Part shown: positions 33,826 to 43,664 of the stretch, in pieces
Layout: each line of letters starts with the position of its first letter
How positions within the stretch are numbered: the first letter of the stretch is position 1
NCBI RefSeq assembly: GCF_042610375.1
Contig: NZ_JBGJZL010000001.1
Span: 372,001-436,000, forward strand
Source: CTSoil-075 sp042610375
Lineage (GTDB): Bacteria > Bacillota > Negativicutes > DSM-13327
Reading direction: 5' to 3'
Length of the DNA stretch: 64,000 bases
Program-made: the position numbers and the translations under genes
Notes under the pieces: generated by a model
The model's database searches: none
What the model saw: only the letters and a program-made list of their open reading frames with translations
What the model was told of the DNA's origin: nothing

Positions 33826-34413
33826 AATCACTCGCGAGATATCGAGCTTAATACGATTCATACATTCTTTCAATTTTTCATTCCGATAACGCTTTACGAT
33901 TCCACAATCCTGTAATCTTTTAGTATTAAAGTCAATACTATCCGCCAGAAATCTTCGACATAATTCATCATAATTAGGAACTTCTTGTTTCTTCTCTCTT
34001 TTTAACGCTCTTTCGAGCCTGACTCCATCATCAACTGTAATATAAAAGGGAACCACTTGTTCAGGACCAAAATAACTACGTAGGCTTTCATATGCTTCCA
34101 GGGTTACAATCAACAAATAAAAGGCCTGCTCCTTTAAATCAATTTGTCCATCATCAATTGTGCAATAAGACCACGTACCATTGATGGTTTTATACTCCCT
34201 TTTCTCAATAATTTTTCCTGTTTCTTCATACTGTCTTAGCATTTCTTCATCGATGAAATTGTATTCAATACCTTGTTTTTCATTTTGTCGAATGGGTCTT
34301 GTGGTATAAGATATGACAGGCTTTAAGTTTAAGTCTTTTTCTTTTACTAATTTTTTAAAAATCGTATCTTTCCCAGAACTACTTTTACCAATGATGCAAA
34401 ATATTTTCCCCAT
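33805..34413 (-). CDS. guanylate kinase-like protein, 202 aa
   Basis: P-loop CIIGKSSSGKDTIFKKL followed by SYTTRPIRQNEKQGIEYNFI, the GMP-binding signature of guanylate kinases (S-TTR-R-GE-G-Y-F). The start is at 34413 behind AGGAGG; an upstream ATG at 34470 would overlap the preceding gene. The C-terminal half diverges from canonical Gmk, so it may act on another nucleotide or be regulatory. It is downstream of the decarboxylase gene by about 17 nt. Confidence 0.8.
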   Translation of the reverse strand: MGKIFCIIGKSSSGKDTIFKKLVKEKDLNLKPVISYTTRPIRQNEKQGIEYNFIDEEMLRQYEETGKIIEKREYKTINGTWSYCTIDDGQIDLKEQAFYLLIVTLEAYESLRSYFGPEQVVPFYITVDDGVRLERALKREKKQEVPNYDELCRRFLADSIDFNTKRLQDCGIVKRYRNEKLKECMNRIKLDISRVIKTTIYP

Positions 34414-34430
34414 AAAAACCTCCTTATTTT

Positions 34431-35903
34431 TCAGGTGCAACTTACTACTTTTATGATCTTTAATGTACAATCTTCTGGTCCTGAAATATGCATACCACCT
34501 TGTTGTAACCGACGACAGTAATCAATAATCTCTTGAGTAATACGTTCACCTGGACATAATAAGGGAATACCTGGCGGATAAAAGGTCACGATTTCGGCAC
34601 AGATCATACCCGCTGATTCATCAAAAGGAATCATATGGGTACTACCAAACAAAGCATCCCGTGGCGATAAAACACCTTGAGGAGCTGCGGGATAATGAGT
34701 ATTCTCCCATTTTTCTTCTATAGGTTCAATTGGTTTTGTATACTTTAGAGCTAGATCGGCCAAAGCTGCTAGAAGCACCCTCACTTCATCCTCATCATCA
34801 CCTAAGGTTATCATAAAAAGAAGATTATAAATATCGGAGAGTTCCGCTTGAACTTTATATTCATGACGTAAGATTTTCTCAGCTTCAGCCCCTGTTAATC
34901 CTAGGCCTTTCACTGTCACTGTCACTTTTGTTGGGTCAATCTCAAAAACACCAGGATTACCGATCTTTTCATTACCAAAACAATATAAACCAGCAATTTT
35001 ATTGATTTCTTCTCGCACCCAATTTGCCAAATCAATGGATTTTTCTATTAGTTTTTCCCCTTCTACCGCCATTTGCATGCGAGCGACGTCTAAGGAAGCT
35101 AACATAATATAGTTTGGACTACTGGATTGGGTCAGTTGCAACATGGATTTTAAATGTGGAACACGAATTCGTCCTTCTCGGCAATGAACTAAAGACGATT
35201 GAGTCAAAGCACCGATAATTTTGTGACTACTCTGAGCACAAATATCAGCTCCAGCATCAAGAGCTTGCAGCGGCAAACGAGGACTAAATTTAAGATGCGG
35301 CCCATGAGCTTCATCCACCAAAACCACCATCCCACTCTGATGAACAATCTCCGCAATTTGCTTTAGATCCGTTGCGACTCCATAATAAGTCGGATTGATG
35401 ATAAGTACAGCTTTGGCATCAGGATGCTCAGCCACAGTCGCCTTTACTGTTTCTGGCGTAACCCCCATGGCAATCCCCAAATCATGATCAATTTCCGGTT
35501 GCATAAATATCGGAATAGCACCGCTTAAAATAATACCACCAATAATAGAACGATGAGCATTGCGTGGCACAATAATTTTTTGGCCTGGCCCAGCCGTTGC
35601 TAAAATCATAGCGTAAATACCGCCTGTTGTACCATTAATGACAAAAAAACTATGATCAGCACCATATAACTGAGCGGCTAGTTCCTGGGCATCTTTTATA
35701 CAGCCGTAAGGTTCATAAAAATCATCTAATTCTTCAATTAGCGCTAAGTCTAAAGCCAAGGCCTCTTTGCCAATTAATTGTTCTAACTTGGAATGCATAC
35801 CCTTTCCTTGCTTATGCCCTGGCGTATGAAAAGGAACGACCCCATCATTTACATAATATTGCATGGCAGCCAGCAGAGGAGTATCTGTTTGCTTAAACCT
35901 CAA
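34431..35903 (-). CDS. Orn/Lys/Arg decarboxylase, fold type I (YaaO/SpeA-like), 490 aa
   Basis: PLP-dependent amino-acid decarboxylase of the aspartate-aminotransferase fold. Motifs: VPFHTPGHKQGKGM at the N-terminus, VLVDEAHGPHLKF (cofactor Asp), the Schiff-base lysine in CAQSSHKIIGALTQSSLVH (~222), and the C-terminal IPLLCPGERITQEIIDY. It produces a diamine or agmatine from a basic amino acid; the precise substrate cannot be told. A second, unrelated decarboxylase of fold type III lies at 38838. Confidence 0.88.
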   Translation of the reverse strand: MRFKQTDTPLLAAMQYYVNDGVVPFHTPGHKQGKGMHSKLEQLIGKEALALDLALIEELDDFYEPYGCIKDAQELAAQLYGADHSFFVINGTTGGIYAMILATAGPGQKIIVPRNAHRSIIGGIILSGAIPIFMQPEIDHDLGIAMGVTPETVKATVAEHPDAKAVLIINPTYYGVATDLKQIAEIVHQSGMVVLVDEAHGPHLKFSPRLPLQALDAGADICAQSSHKIIGALTQSSLVHCREGRIRVPHLKSMLQLTQSSSPNYIMLASLDVARMQMAVEGEKLIEKSIDLANWVREEINKIAGLYCFGNEKIGNPGVFEIDPTKVTVTVKGLGLTGAEAEKILRHEYKVQAELSDIYNLLFMITLGDDEDEVRVLLAALADLALKYTKPIEPIEEKWENTHYPAAPQGVLSPRDALFGSTHMIPFDESAGMICAEIVTFYPPGIPLLCPGERITQEIIDYCRRLQQGGMHISGPEDCTLKIIKVVSCT

Positions 35904-36094
35904 AATCTTGCCTCCCCGAACAGTTAATTTTTTTACTTTGCATATTATACCCTAAATAAACTCCAGAATGATACTCTATCTACATTGATTTTAATATTAT
36001 CGATGGAATACCAATAAAACTATGGGATATTCCAATCATAACCAGAGCAAACTGGCTGACTAGAATACCCCATATCAATCTCCTACTACTATTT

Positions 36095-37225
36095 CTATTG
36101 CAATTTTACTTTAATTGTTATTTTAGTACCTGTCCCCTTGACAGATTTAATTTGTAAATCACCATTTAAAAGAGTGATTCGTTCACGCATTCCAACTAGA
36201 CCAAAACTCTCACTGCCTACATTCTCTACTGTATCAAAACCTTTTCCATTATCTTCAATAGTCACAATAAACATATCCCGTCGAAATTCCATTACAATAT
36301 TAATGACACTGGCCTCTGCATGCTTCTCAACATTATTAATCGCTTCTTGAATGGTTCTAAATAAACCAACTTCCACATAGGAATCCAGCCGCCGTTCTTC
36401 CCCAAGCACTCGCACTGCTGAGATAATACCACTACGCTCTTTACCCATATCCAAAAACCGCTTGACAGTAGGTATTAATCCTAAATCATCTAATGTCATC
36501 GGCCTTAGATCAAAGATAATTTTACGTGTTTCTTTAAGACAGACTCTTACTTGTTCTCTTAAATCAGCAAGTTCCTTTTTGGTCCGTACCATATCAATGT
36601 CAATCAGTCTTTCGCAAACTTCTGCCCGAAAAACGATATTAGCCATGGCCTGAGCTGGTCCATCATGAATTTCTCTAGACACTCTACGTCGTTCTTCTTC
36701 CTGTGCTTTAATAATTTTGGAGCCAAATAGCTGACTTTGCTGCATGGACTCAATTTTCAGTACCACACCGCCCATCTGATCTCCTAAATAACCTAAAACT
36801 GCCCCTACTTGAGTTGTTAACCCTTCAGCCTTGGCCACAGTTTCCTTCATCGAACGTAGCCTAATTTCCATTTCATCTCGTTGCCGGCGTAAATATTGCT
36901 CCTGAGCTCTGGCTACTGCTAATTCCACCTGAATATTTTTAGCATCATCATAAGCTGCCTTAATATCATCTTCTGAATTTACCCGAAAATTGCGACTGAC
37001 CTCCATTAACCTAAGCCTGGTACGTCTTTCTTTTTTTTCTAATTCATCCACGATAAAAATAACGTTAATGGTTTCTTGCTTGATACGTTCTACATCTTTT
37101 TTTACATTTTCTACTTCATTGCGTGCAGCTTCATAAATTTCATAAATCTGATTCTTACTTGCTTCTACAGCAGTGATTGTTTTTTTTACAATAGCATCTA
37201 GTGTCTTTGTATCTAATTTTTCCAT
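36095..37225 (-). CDS. degS: DegS-like sensor histidine kinase, 376 aa
   Basis: Cytoplasmic kinase with no membrane helix. The N-terminal coiled-coil DegS sensor domain (residues ~10-165, rich in Glu/Lys/Arg heptads) is followed by HisKA_3 with the phospho-acceptor His in EEERRRVSREIHDGPAQAM (~187) and a HATPase domain (DNGKGFD, SFGLVGMRERI). The usual partner DegU is not next to it; instead a receiver-CpaE fusion lies just upstream on the same strand. Confidence 0.87.
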   Translation of the reverse strand: MEKLDTKTLDAIVKKTITAVEASKNQIYEIYEAARNEVENVKKDVERIKQETINVIFIVDELEKKERRTRLRLMEVSRNFRVNSEDDIKAAYDDAKNIQVELAVARAQEQYLRRQRDEMEIRLRSMKETVAKAEGLTTQVGAVLGYLGDQMGGVVLKIESMQQSQLFGSKIIKAQEEERRRVSREIHDGPAQAMANIVFRAEVCERLIDIDMVRTKKELADLREQVRVCLKETRKIIFDLRPMTLDDLGLIPTVKRFLDMGKERSGIISAVRVLGEERRLDSYVEVGLFRTIQEAINNVEKHAEASVINIVMEFRRDMFIVTIEDNGKGFDTVENVGSESFGLVGMRERITLLNGDLQIKSVKGTGTKITIKVKLQ

Positions 37226-37380
37226 AAAGTCACCCTAACAATCATTTATATTAATAAATTGCCATTCGCTAAAATATAGCTTTATACCTGCTAGATTTTC
37301 TACAATATAATACTTCATCATCACTATTTTATATTATATATCAATATTAATAATTTTTCGAATAACCTTTATGATTTTCC

Positions 37381-38580
37381 TTAGCAAAATAGCTGTTTCA
37401 TTCGACTAACTACGCCTTCTGAACCTACTGAAGCCAATGGAAAATCCAACTCTACATTGGCAATTACCATCGCCAGTTTTAATACTTTCTGGGCGATTAA
37501 AGTTTCTGGATGACTCATTACAAAAGGAATTCCTCTGTTGACCGACCCTAATACGGTTTTACCGTCGCTAGGTAAGGTAGCAATAAATTCATAGTGTAAA
37601 TTTTCTTCTACCTCATGCGTCTGTATACCACCTTCAGAGTTTTCTCGATTAAGCACCACTTTTATCCGTTCTGATGAATAGTTTAGAGATTCCATAATTT
37701 CTAAACATAACTTTACATTTTTTATCGATGGCAAATCAAGAGATGCGAGCACTAATATACAATCAGCAGCATCGAGGGAACAGAGAACTGTCTCGTTAAA
37801 AACTGGAGGAGTATCAATAATGATGTAATCAAACATATGACTCATTGTTTTTAAAATCATTGCCAGATGCTTACCTGTAATAAAACCAGCCTGTTCAGGG
37901 CGCAAAGGCGCTGCGAGAACTTTGACCTTATCATTGTAATCAGTCAAATATTTTTCTAGGAGACTAGGGTCTAGCTGATCAATATCTCGTACCAAATCAA
38001 AAATCGTGACCTGTGGTACGATATTTAAAAATAAAGTCACATCACCAAACTGTAAATCAGCATCAATAATTCCTACACGGGCCCCTAAGCGATTGGCTAA
38101 CGCAGCTGCCAAATTAGTGGTAATTGCGGTTTTACCCACACCGCCCTTCGTACTGAATACAGTAATGATTTTACCCTTTTCAGGGTTTTTCATTTCATTT
38201 TTTGATCTATCTCTACATATTTGCTTTATCGCATGTATCAATTCATCACCAGCAAATGGTTTAATTAAATAATGTTTAGCACCAGCAATCATAGCACGCC
38301 GTAGATATTCTTCTTCTCCCTGTACACTCATCATAATAATATTAGTACTAGGCACCTCAACACTGATGATTTCAGTAGCAGTAATACCATCCATACCAGG
38401 CATATTAATATCCATTAAAATTACATCAGGTTGAGTTTGTTTTGCTTTTTCAATTGCTTCTACAGCTGTTGCAGCCTGCCCAATCACAGTTACTTCTGAA
38501 TGAAATTCTAATAATTTGCAAATATTTTCTCGAATATCTTGGACATCATCAACAATTAAGATCTTTATTTTTTCCCCCAT
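37381..38580 (-). CDS. response-regulator receiver fused to a CpaE/MinD-like ATPase, 399 aa
   Basis: Residues 1-125 are a CheY-type receiver (ILIVDDVQDIRENI, phospho-acceptor Asp57 in VILMDINMPGMDG, and YLIKPFAGDE). A linker leads to a MinD/ParA-fold ATPase with deviant Walker A ITVFSTKGGVGKTAITTNLA, then VGIIDADLQFGDV and YIIIDTPPVFNE. CpaE-type proteins localise pilus (Flp/Tad) assembly machinery. No pilus genes are in the window. It is likely the phosphorylation partner of the DegS-like kinase that follows it. Confidence 0.88.
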   Translation of the reverse strand: MGEKIKILIVDDVQDIRENICKLLEFHSEVTVIGQAATAVEAIEKAKQTQPDVILMDINMPGMDGITATEIISVEVPSTNIIMMSVQGEEEYLRRAMIAGAKHYLIKPFAGDELIHAIKQICRDRSKNEMKNPEKGKIITVFSTKGGVGKTAITTNLAAALANRLGARVGIIDADLQFGDVTLFLNIVPQVTIFDLVRDIDQLDPSLLEKYLTDYNDKVKVLAAPLRPEQAGFITGKHLAMILKTMSHMFDYIIIDTPPVFNETVLCSLDAADCILVLASLDLPSIKNVKLCLEIMESLNYSSERIKVVLNRENSEGGIQTHEVEENLHYEFIATLPSDGKTVLGSVNRGIPFVMSHPETLIAQKVLKLAMVIANVELDFPLASVGSEGVVSRMKQLFC

Positions 38581-38782
38581 CTTTGTTCCCTCCTAAAAGG
38601 TCCTCTTTTTGAAATTTTTTTATTTCAATTTTAGCTTATTATCAATATGTATTTTCATTTCTTTCGATCTGTCCTTCTTTATTATAAATGTTTAGTAACA
38701 TTTAATCATGAACATATGGTCTTAATTTTCCAGAAAATGATAGGTCTTTTATCCTGATCTAACATAATTTTTTTATTAAAAG

Positions 38783-38837
38783 GATACTAAAAAAGGGAGC
38801 AAATCCCTTAACGAAATTTGCTCCCTTTTTTAGTATC
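38783..38837 (-). terminator. very strong terminator after the type III decarboxylase gene
   Basis: 22-bp perfect stem (38783-38804 / 38816-38837) with 11-nt loop and T-tract on minus, starting right at the stop codon. Confidence 0.93.
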
Positions 38838-39983
38838 TTATTTTAAGCCCAAAGTATCTTTTACTTCTTCCCATATCACGATTGGTGTTTTGGCAAAACC
38901 GTTAAAGACAGTTGCTGATGCGGAGGTATAAGCCCCACAATTTGGTACCAAAATTAAATCACCAATATCAAGAGGTGTAATCATCTTATCAAAAAACATA
39001 ATGTCGAGAGAATCACAACTTGGTCCAGCAAAAGTAGCTGGTATTTTCTCTCCACTTTTAAATGTTTCTAACTCAAAATCCCAATGATCAAAAATAACCC
39101 CAGAGAAAGTCCCATATAAACCATCATCTAAAAAATACCACTGATTTCCATCACGCCGTTGAGTTCCAATGACACTGGTAATCAAATTAGATACTGTACC
39201 ACACATAAATCGTCCTGGTTCAGCCCATATTTCAGTGTCTGGAAAATACTGAGTAACAGTTTCACGAATCACTTTAATCATGGCACTTATGTCAATGGTC
39301 TCAGTAATGGATGGAATCGGAAAGCCGCCTCCAATATCAAGGATACGCATATTAAATCCTGCTAACTTTGCTTCATCAAATAAACGACGGCAAATTTTCA
39401 ATGCCGCAACATATGCATTTGCACTAGAAGATTGACTCCCTACATGGAAACATAAGCCTGCTACATCAAGGCCTTGCTCTCGAGCTAGTTTAAGTAAATG
39501 CAGCGCATCATCAGGATGAGCACCAAATTTTTTATTTAAATCAACTAATGCTTTTGGATTATCCACCCTTACTCGTAAAAGCACACTGCCACCAGGTATG
39601 GCCTTAGCCATTTTACTGATTTCACTCTCACTATCAAAGGTAAATTTATAGATACCCGTTTCTTTAGCGACCTTAAGTCCATTTGGAGTTTTAACAGGAT
39701 TCGCATACACCATACGTTCTGGTTCAATACCAACCTCTGTCAAGAACTGCATCTCTCCATCTGAAGCCACATCAAAATACGAGCCGAGTTCAGCTAACTT
39801 CCGAATAATTCCTTCATTAGGATTGGCTTTTACCGCATAATATAACTTAACGCCTGGTAAATTTTCCTCCATAAAAGCATAGTTGCGTTCCACTTGTTCT
39901 GTAGACACCACTAGTAATGGTGTACCATATTGCTCAGCTAATTTTTCAACAGCCACTTGTGATAATTTCAAATAACTATTCAT
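38838..39983 (-). CDS. lysine/ornithine decarboxylase, fold type III, 381 aa
   Basis: PLP enzyme with alanine-racemase-like barrel. Schiff-base Lys52 in LYYAVKANPN, phosphate-binding ILDIGGGFPIP, AEPGRFM, and active-site Cys in FAGPSCDSLD, followed by NCGAYTSASATVFNGF. It resembles the Selenomonas/Veillonella lysine-ornithine decarboxylase that supplies cadaverine or putrescine, which in Negativicutes is linked to peptidoglycan and needed for envelope integrity. Assignment to decarboxylation rather than diaminopimelate is based on length and the C-terminal motifs. Confidence 0.88.
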   Translation of the reverse strand: MNSYLKLSQVAVEKLAEQYGTPLLVVSTEQVERNYAFMEENLPGVKLYYAVKANPNEGIIRKLAELGSYFDVASDGEMQFLTEVGIEPERMVYANPVKTPNGLKVAKETGIYKFTFDSESEISKMAKAIPGGSVLLRVRVDNPKALVDLNKKFGAHPDDALHLLKLAREQGLDVAGLCFHVGSQSSSANAYVAALKICRRLFDEAKLAGFNMRILDIGGGFPIPSITETIDISAMIKVIRETVTQYFPDTEIWAEPGRFMCGTVSNLITSVIGTQRRDGNQWYFLDDGLYGTFSGVIFDHWDFELETFKSGEKIPATFAGPSCDSLDIMFFDKMITPLDIGDLILVPNCGAYTSASATVFNGFAKTPIVIWEEVKDTLGLK

Positions 39984-40113
39984 ATCCCTCTCCCATCCTC
40001 GTTGTTATTTTTTTCTGCATAAAAGTCTCTTTGTCTATGTTGTCCATTCTATAAAAAAGTAACGATATGATTGTACCATACACCGCCAAAAGTGCAATAA
40101 AAATTTCATAAAT

Positions 40114-40143
40114 AAAAGACTTCCATTTTCATGGAAGTCTTTT
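40114..40143 (-). terminator. terminator after kdpE
   Basis: AAAAGACTTCCAT / ATGGAAGTCTTTT with loop TTTC, overlapping the end of kdpE. Confidence 0.88.
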
Positions 40144-40834
40144 ATTTGCCGGTCATTAGCCGATAACCAACACCAGATTCAGTAATGATGTATTTGGGCT
40201 GAGCTGGATTTTCTTCAACTTTGCGACGTAATTGCCCAATATACACTCTGATATAATGGGTATCTTCATTATAGGCATTACCCCATACAGTTTTTAATAA
40301 ATACTTATGAGTTAAAACCTTGCCAATATTTTGAGCAAGAACTTTCAAAATTTCATATTCTGTAGGTGTTAATTTAATTTCCTTATCGCCTCTCATCACA
40401 TGCCGTGCAACTAAATCAACAACCAAGTCACCACAGGTTAATATAGGAGCATTATCAGCGATTACAGCATGACGCAAAGCAACACGTAATCGCGCTAACA
40501 ATTCGCCCATACTAAAAGGTTTTGTCACATAATCATCGGCTCCAGCATCAAGAGCCTCAATTTTTTCACTTTCCTGATCGCGGGCTGTCAGAATAATAAT
40601 AGGTACCGTTGACCATTCTCGAATAACGGCTACTACTGATTTTCCATCAACATCAGGCAAGCCTAAATCTAGTAAAATTAAATCAGGTTTAAAAACGGCT
40701 GCTCGGTTAATTCCCTCCTGCCCAGTTTTAGATTCGTCTACTTCATAACCATGGGCAGTTAGGGATACTTTAAGTAGTCTCCTGATTTGGGGTTCATCAT
40801 CAATGACTAAAATACGTGCCCCTTTTTCCAACAT
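40142..40834 (-). CDS. kdpE: KdpE-like OmpR-family response regulator, 230 aa
   Basis: Receiver domain (ILVIDDEPQIRRLL, Asp56 in LILLDLGLPDVDG, YVTKPF) and a winged-helix output domain (LTPTEYEILKVLAQNIGK…DTHYIRVYIGQLRRKVEENP). It normally activates the KdpFABC potassium pump under K+ limitation or osmotic stress. It follows kdpD by 39 nt. No kdpFABC genes are present in the window. Confidence 0.93.
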   Translation of the reverse strand: MLEKGARILVIDDEPQIRRLLKVSLTAHGYEVDESKTGQEGINRAAVFKPDLILLDLGLPDVDGKSVVAVIREWSTVPIIILTARDQESEKIEALDAGADDYVTKPFSMGELLARLRVALRHAVIADNAPILTCGDLVVDLVARHVMRGDKEIKLTPTEYEILKVLAQNIGKVLTHKYLLKTVWGNAYNEDTHYIRVYIGQLRRKVEENPAQPKYIITESGVGYRLMTGK

Positions 40835-40873
40835 TCACACCACCTGTTTATATACAAAAACTACTTTTTCTTA

Positions 40874-43564
40874 TTATAACATATGAAAATCTGGTTGTTC
40901 ACCTAAGGGAATAGAAAATGTCATGATCGTCCCACCACCAAGCCTATTTTTCGCATGAATGTACCCGCCATGAGCTTCAATAATTCCTTTGCAAATTGAT
41001 AAGCCAAGCCCTGTACCACTGACACTCTTAGGTTGTTCAACACGGTAAAATTTATCAAAAATTCGATTCAAATATTCAGGTGGAATACCCGCCCCTCTAT
41101 CTGCTACGGACACTTCGACGACTGTTTCTTCCTGACTCGCGGTAATGGTAATTTCGCCACCGTTCATTGAGTACTTACAAGCATTATCCAGTAAATTAAT
41201 CAGCACTTGTTCCAGTAAGACACAATCAGCTTTTATCAAGGGTAAATCTTCAGGTATATTAATTAAAAGTGATCGACCTTCAATACACTCTGCCACCCTC
41301 CTTAAAGCAATACCAATCACATCTTCCATATCACACCAATCCTTTTTCAATTGCATCATACCACTTTCCAAGCGAGCAGTATCCAAAAGATTAGCGATTA
41401 ATCGATCCATGCGATTGGCTCCCTCTTTCACAGTTTCTAACAATTCTTTGCGATCTTCACCAGAATACACACCATCTGTATCGAGTAAACTAGAAATAGC
41501 ACCAATAATGGATGCGAGGGGAGTTCGGAGTTCATGAGAAATCGAATTAAATAATGCCGTCCGCAGTTGATCAGAAGCTACCAATAACGCCGCTTGCCTT
41601 GCTTGTTCAGCTAAATTAACACGTTCTACAGCAATAGCTGCCAAACCCGCCCATGCTTCAATTAATCGTCTCTGAAAAGGATTTAGCATCTTGCCTTGAA
41701 TATGAATACCCAGTACACCGACAGTATTGCCACTTGTCATTAGGGGCACATACATATACCTAGCACCTGGTAGTGTTTCAGTACAACTTCCAGCAACTTC
41801 GCTATGTTCATAAGCCCAACTGGCTACGGATAGTTCATTTTCGTCAATCCCAGTTCCCCTCGTACCAGCTTCTGCTGTTAACATCAATTTATTATTTTTT
41901 TGTGGTAAAAATACAGCAATAGGCCGTTCCAAGGTTTGTAAAGCTTGGTCAACTAAATTGCGTACAATCACATTAACATCTACGACAGCTGCAATTTCAC
42001 GACTGAAATTATATAATCCTCTTGTGGAAGTTTCTCTTTGTCTGGCCAGTATAGCTTCTGTTCGCAATTTTTCAGTCTGTTTGCCAGTAATAAAAGCTAC
42101 CAACAAAAAAATCGGCAGATTCCAAATATAGCGAAAATCTGAGATAGTAAAACTAAAAATAGGCGGAATAAATAAAAAATCAAAAACCAATACACTTGCG
42201 AATGCAGTTAAATAAGAAGGGCCTTTCCCCCACCAAACTGCTGATAACAGCACAGGTAATAGATATAACATGATGATATGTACAGGCTCTACATAATCAA
42301 ACCACCACCAATTGGCAATGGTAACTAAAATGACCATCAGTAATCCTGTAACATAATTTCGCCATGGAACAGCAGGAGAAACTGGTAACGTTTTAACTTT
42401 AGGCTCATCTTTCGCCTCTGTTTCACCCTGGATGACATGAATATTCATCCCGCCGCTGTAGCGAATCAGTTTGTCAACGACAGCTCCGCCACTTAACCAC
42501 TCCTGCACGCGCCCTTGCAAGGGTTTACCAACGACTAAATGAGTGACATTATGTTCCCGAGCAACAAATAAAATTTCCTCCGTCAAATCCTTACCACACA
42601 CACTGAGGGTTTTTGCACCCAATTCTTCTGCCAACTGCATATTGCGAAAAATACGATCTCGTTCCTTCTCACTCAGACCTAATCGTCGCGGTGTATCAAT
42701 ATGTACTGCCAATAATTCTGCCTGCAACCCTCTAGCCAAACGTCGGGCAGCTCTAATGAGCTGTGCTGAAAAGGGACTGGCACTCACACAAACCATGACT
42801 CGCTCACCAGCTGGCCATGGTCCTGTAATATCATGTTCCTGCATATATTGATGTAAATCTTTATCTACACGATTTGCTGTAAATCGCAGGGCTAATTCTC
42901 GTAAGGCGTTAATATTACCTGGCCGAAAAAATTTATCTAACGCCACCTCTGCCTGCATAGGCATATGAATTTTGCCTTCTTTTAACCGTTTAATCAGTTC
43001 ATTGGGAGGAACATCAATCAGTTGAACTTGATCAGCCTGTTCGACAATACGATCAGGAACGGTTTCTAGGACTGTTACACCAGTAATCTGAGCCACAATA
43101 TCATTTAAGCTTTCAATGTGCTGTATATTTAAGGTGGTGTATACATCAATCCCTGCATTTAATAATTCTTCCACATCCTGAAACCTACGAACGTGGCGTG
43201 ATCCAGGCATATTGCGATGTGCGAGTTCATCTACAAGCACAACCTTGGGTCTGCGCTCCAAAATAGCATCAATGTCCATTTCTCGCAATATTTCACCTTG
43301 GTATTCCATCTCTTTGACGGATAGACAAGGTAAGCCCTCAACCATTCTTTGTGTCTCTGGACGATTATGAGTTGTTATCCAACCAATAACAACATCCATA
43401 CCATCTTCGAGCATTTCATGAGCCAACTCTAACATAGTATAGGTTTTACCCACACCTGCCGCCGCTCCTAATAACACTGTCAGTTTACCTCGACTATCCT
43501 TATTCCCTTTACATGATGACGAATCAAAATCGGTATATGGATGTTCCTTACTCTCGTCAGACAT
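40874..43564 (-). CDS. kdpD: KdpD sensor histidine kinase, 896 aa
   Basis: Domains in order: KdpD N-terminal ATP-binding domain (GKLTVLLGAAAGVGKTYTML, ~26-45, through ~235), universal-stress-protein domain (~250-370), four membrane helices (DUF4118, ~400-500), GAF domain (~520-650), and the kinase core with His in NSISHELRTPLASIIGAIS (~675) and VADRGAGIPPEYLNRIFDKF. It senses K+ and turgor and phosphorylates KdpE. A hairpin separates it from the upstream XRE gene. Confidence 0.95.
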   Translation of the reverse strand: MSDESKEHPYTDFDSSSCKGNKDSRGKLTVLLGAAAGVGKTYTMLELAHEMLEDGMDVVIGWITTHNRPETQRMVEGLPCLSVKEMEYQGEILREMDIDAILERRPKVVLVDELAHRNMPGSRHVRRFQDVEELLNAGIDVYTTLNIQHIESLNDIVAQITGVTVLETVPDRIVEQADQVQLIDVPPNELIKRLKEGKIHMPMQAEVALDKFFRPGNINALRELALRFTANRVDKDLHQYMQEHDITGPWPAGERVMVCVSASPFSAQLIRAARRLARGLQAELLAVHIDTPRRLGLSEKERDRIFRNMQLAEELGAKTLSVCGKDLTEEILFVAREHNVTHLVVGKPLQGRVQEWLSGGAVVDKLIRYSGGMNIHVIQGETEAKDEPKVKTLPVSPAVPWRNYVTGLLMVILVTIANWWWFDYVEPVHIIMLYLLPVLLSAVWWGKGPSYLTAFASVLVFDFLFIPPIFSFTISDFRYIWNLPIFLLVAFITGKQTEKLRTEAILARQRETSTRGLYNFSREIAAVVDVNVIVRNLVDQALQTLERPIAVFLPQKNNKLMLTAEAGTRGTGIDENELSVASWAYEHSEVAGSCTETLPGARYMYVPLMTSGNTVGVLGIHIQGKMLNPFQRRLIEAWAGLAAIAVERVNLAEQARQAALLVASDQLRTALFNSISHELRTPLASIIGAISSLLDTDGVYSGEDRKELLETVKEGANRMDRLIANLLDTARLESGMMQLKKDWCDMEDVIGIALRRVAECIEGRSLLINIPEDLPLIKADCVLLEQVLINLLDNACKYSMNGGEITITASQEETVVEVSVADRGAGIPPEYLNRIFDKFYRVEQPKSVSGTGLGLSICKGIIEAHGGYIHAKNRLGGGTIMTFSIPLGEQPDFHML

Positions 43565-43601
43565 ATTATGGCCTCCATCTTACTTATAACCAAATACAAA
43601 T

Positions 43602-43637
43602 AGCACAAAGGAGAAAATTATCACGTTCCTTTGTGCT
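43602..43637 (-). terminator. hairpin between the XRE gene and kdpD
   Basis: AGCACAAAGGA (43602-43612) pairs perfectly with TCCTTTGTGCT (43627-43637). On minus it is followed by ATTTGTATTTGG, so it is a moderate terminator or attenuator. Confidence 0.6.
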
Positions 43638-43664
43638 TTGTGGCTTTTCATTCAATTATACTAC

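Noticed and set aside
38838..39983. Diaminopimelate decarboxylase (lysA)
   Set aside because: It shares the fold, but length (381 aa) and the CDSLD / CGAYTSASATVFNGF motifs fit ornithine/lysine decarboxylases better.
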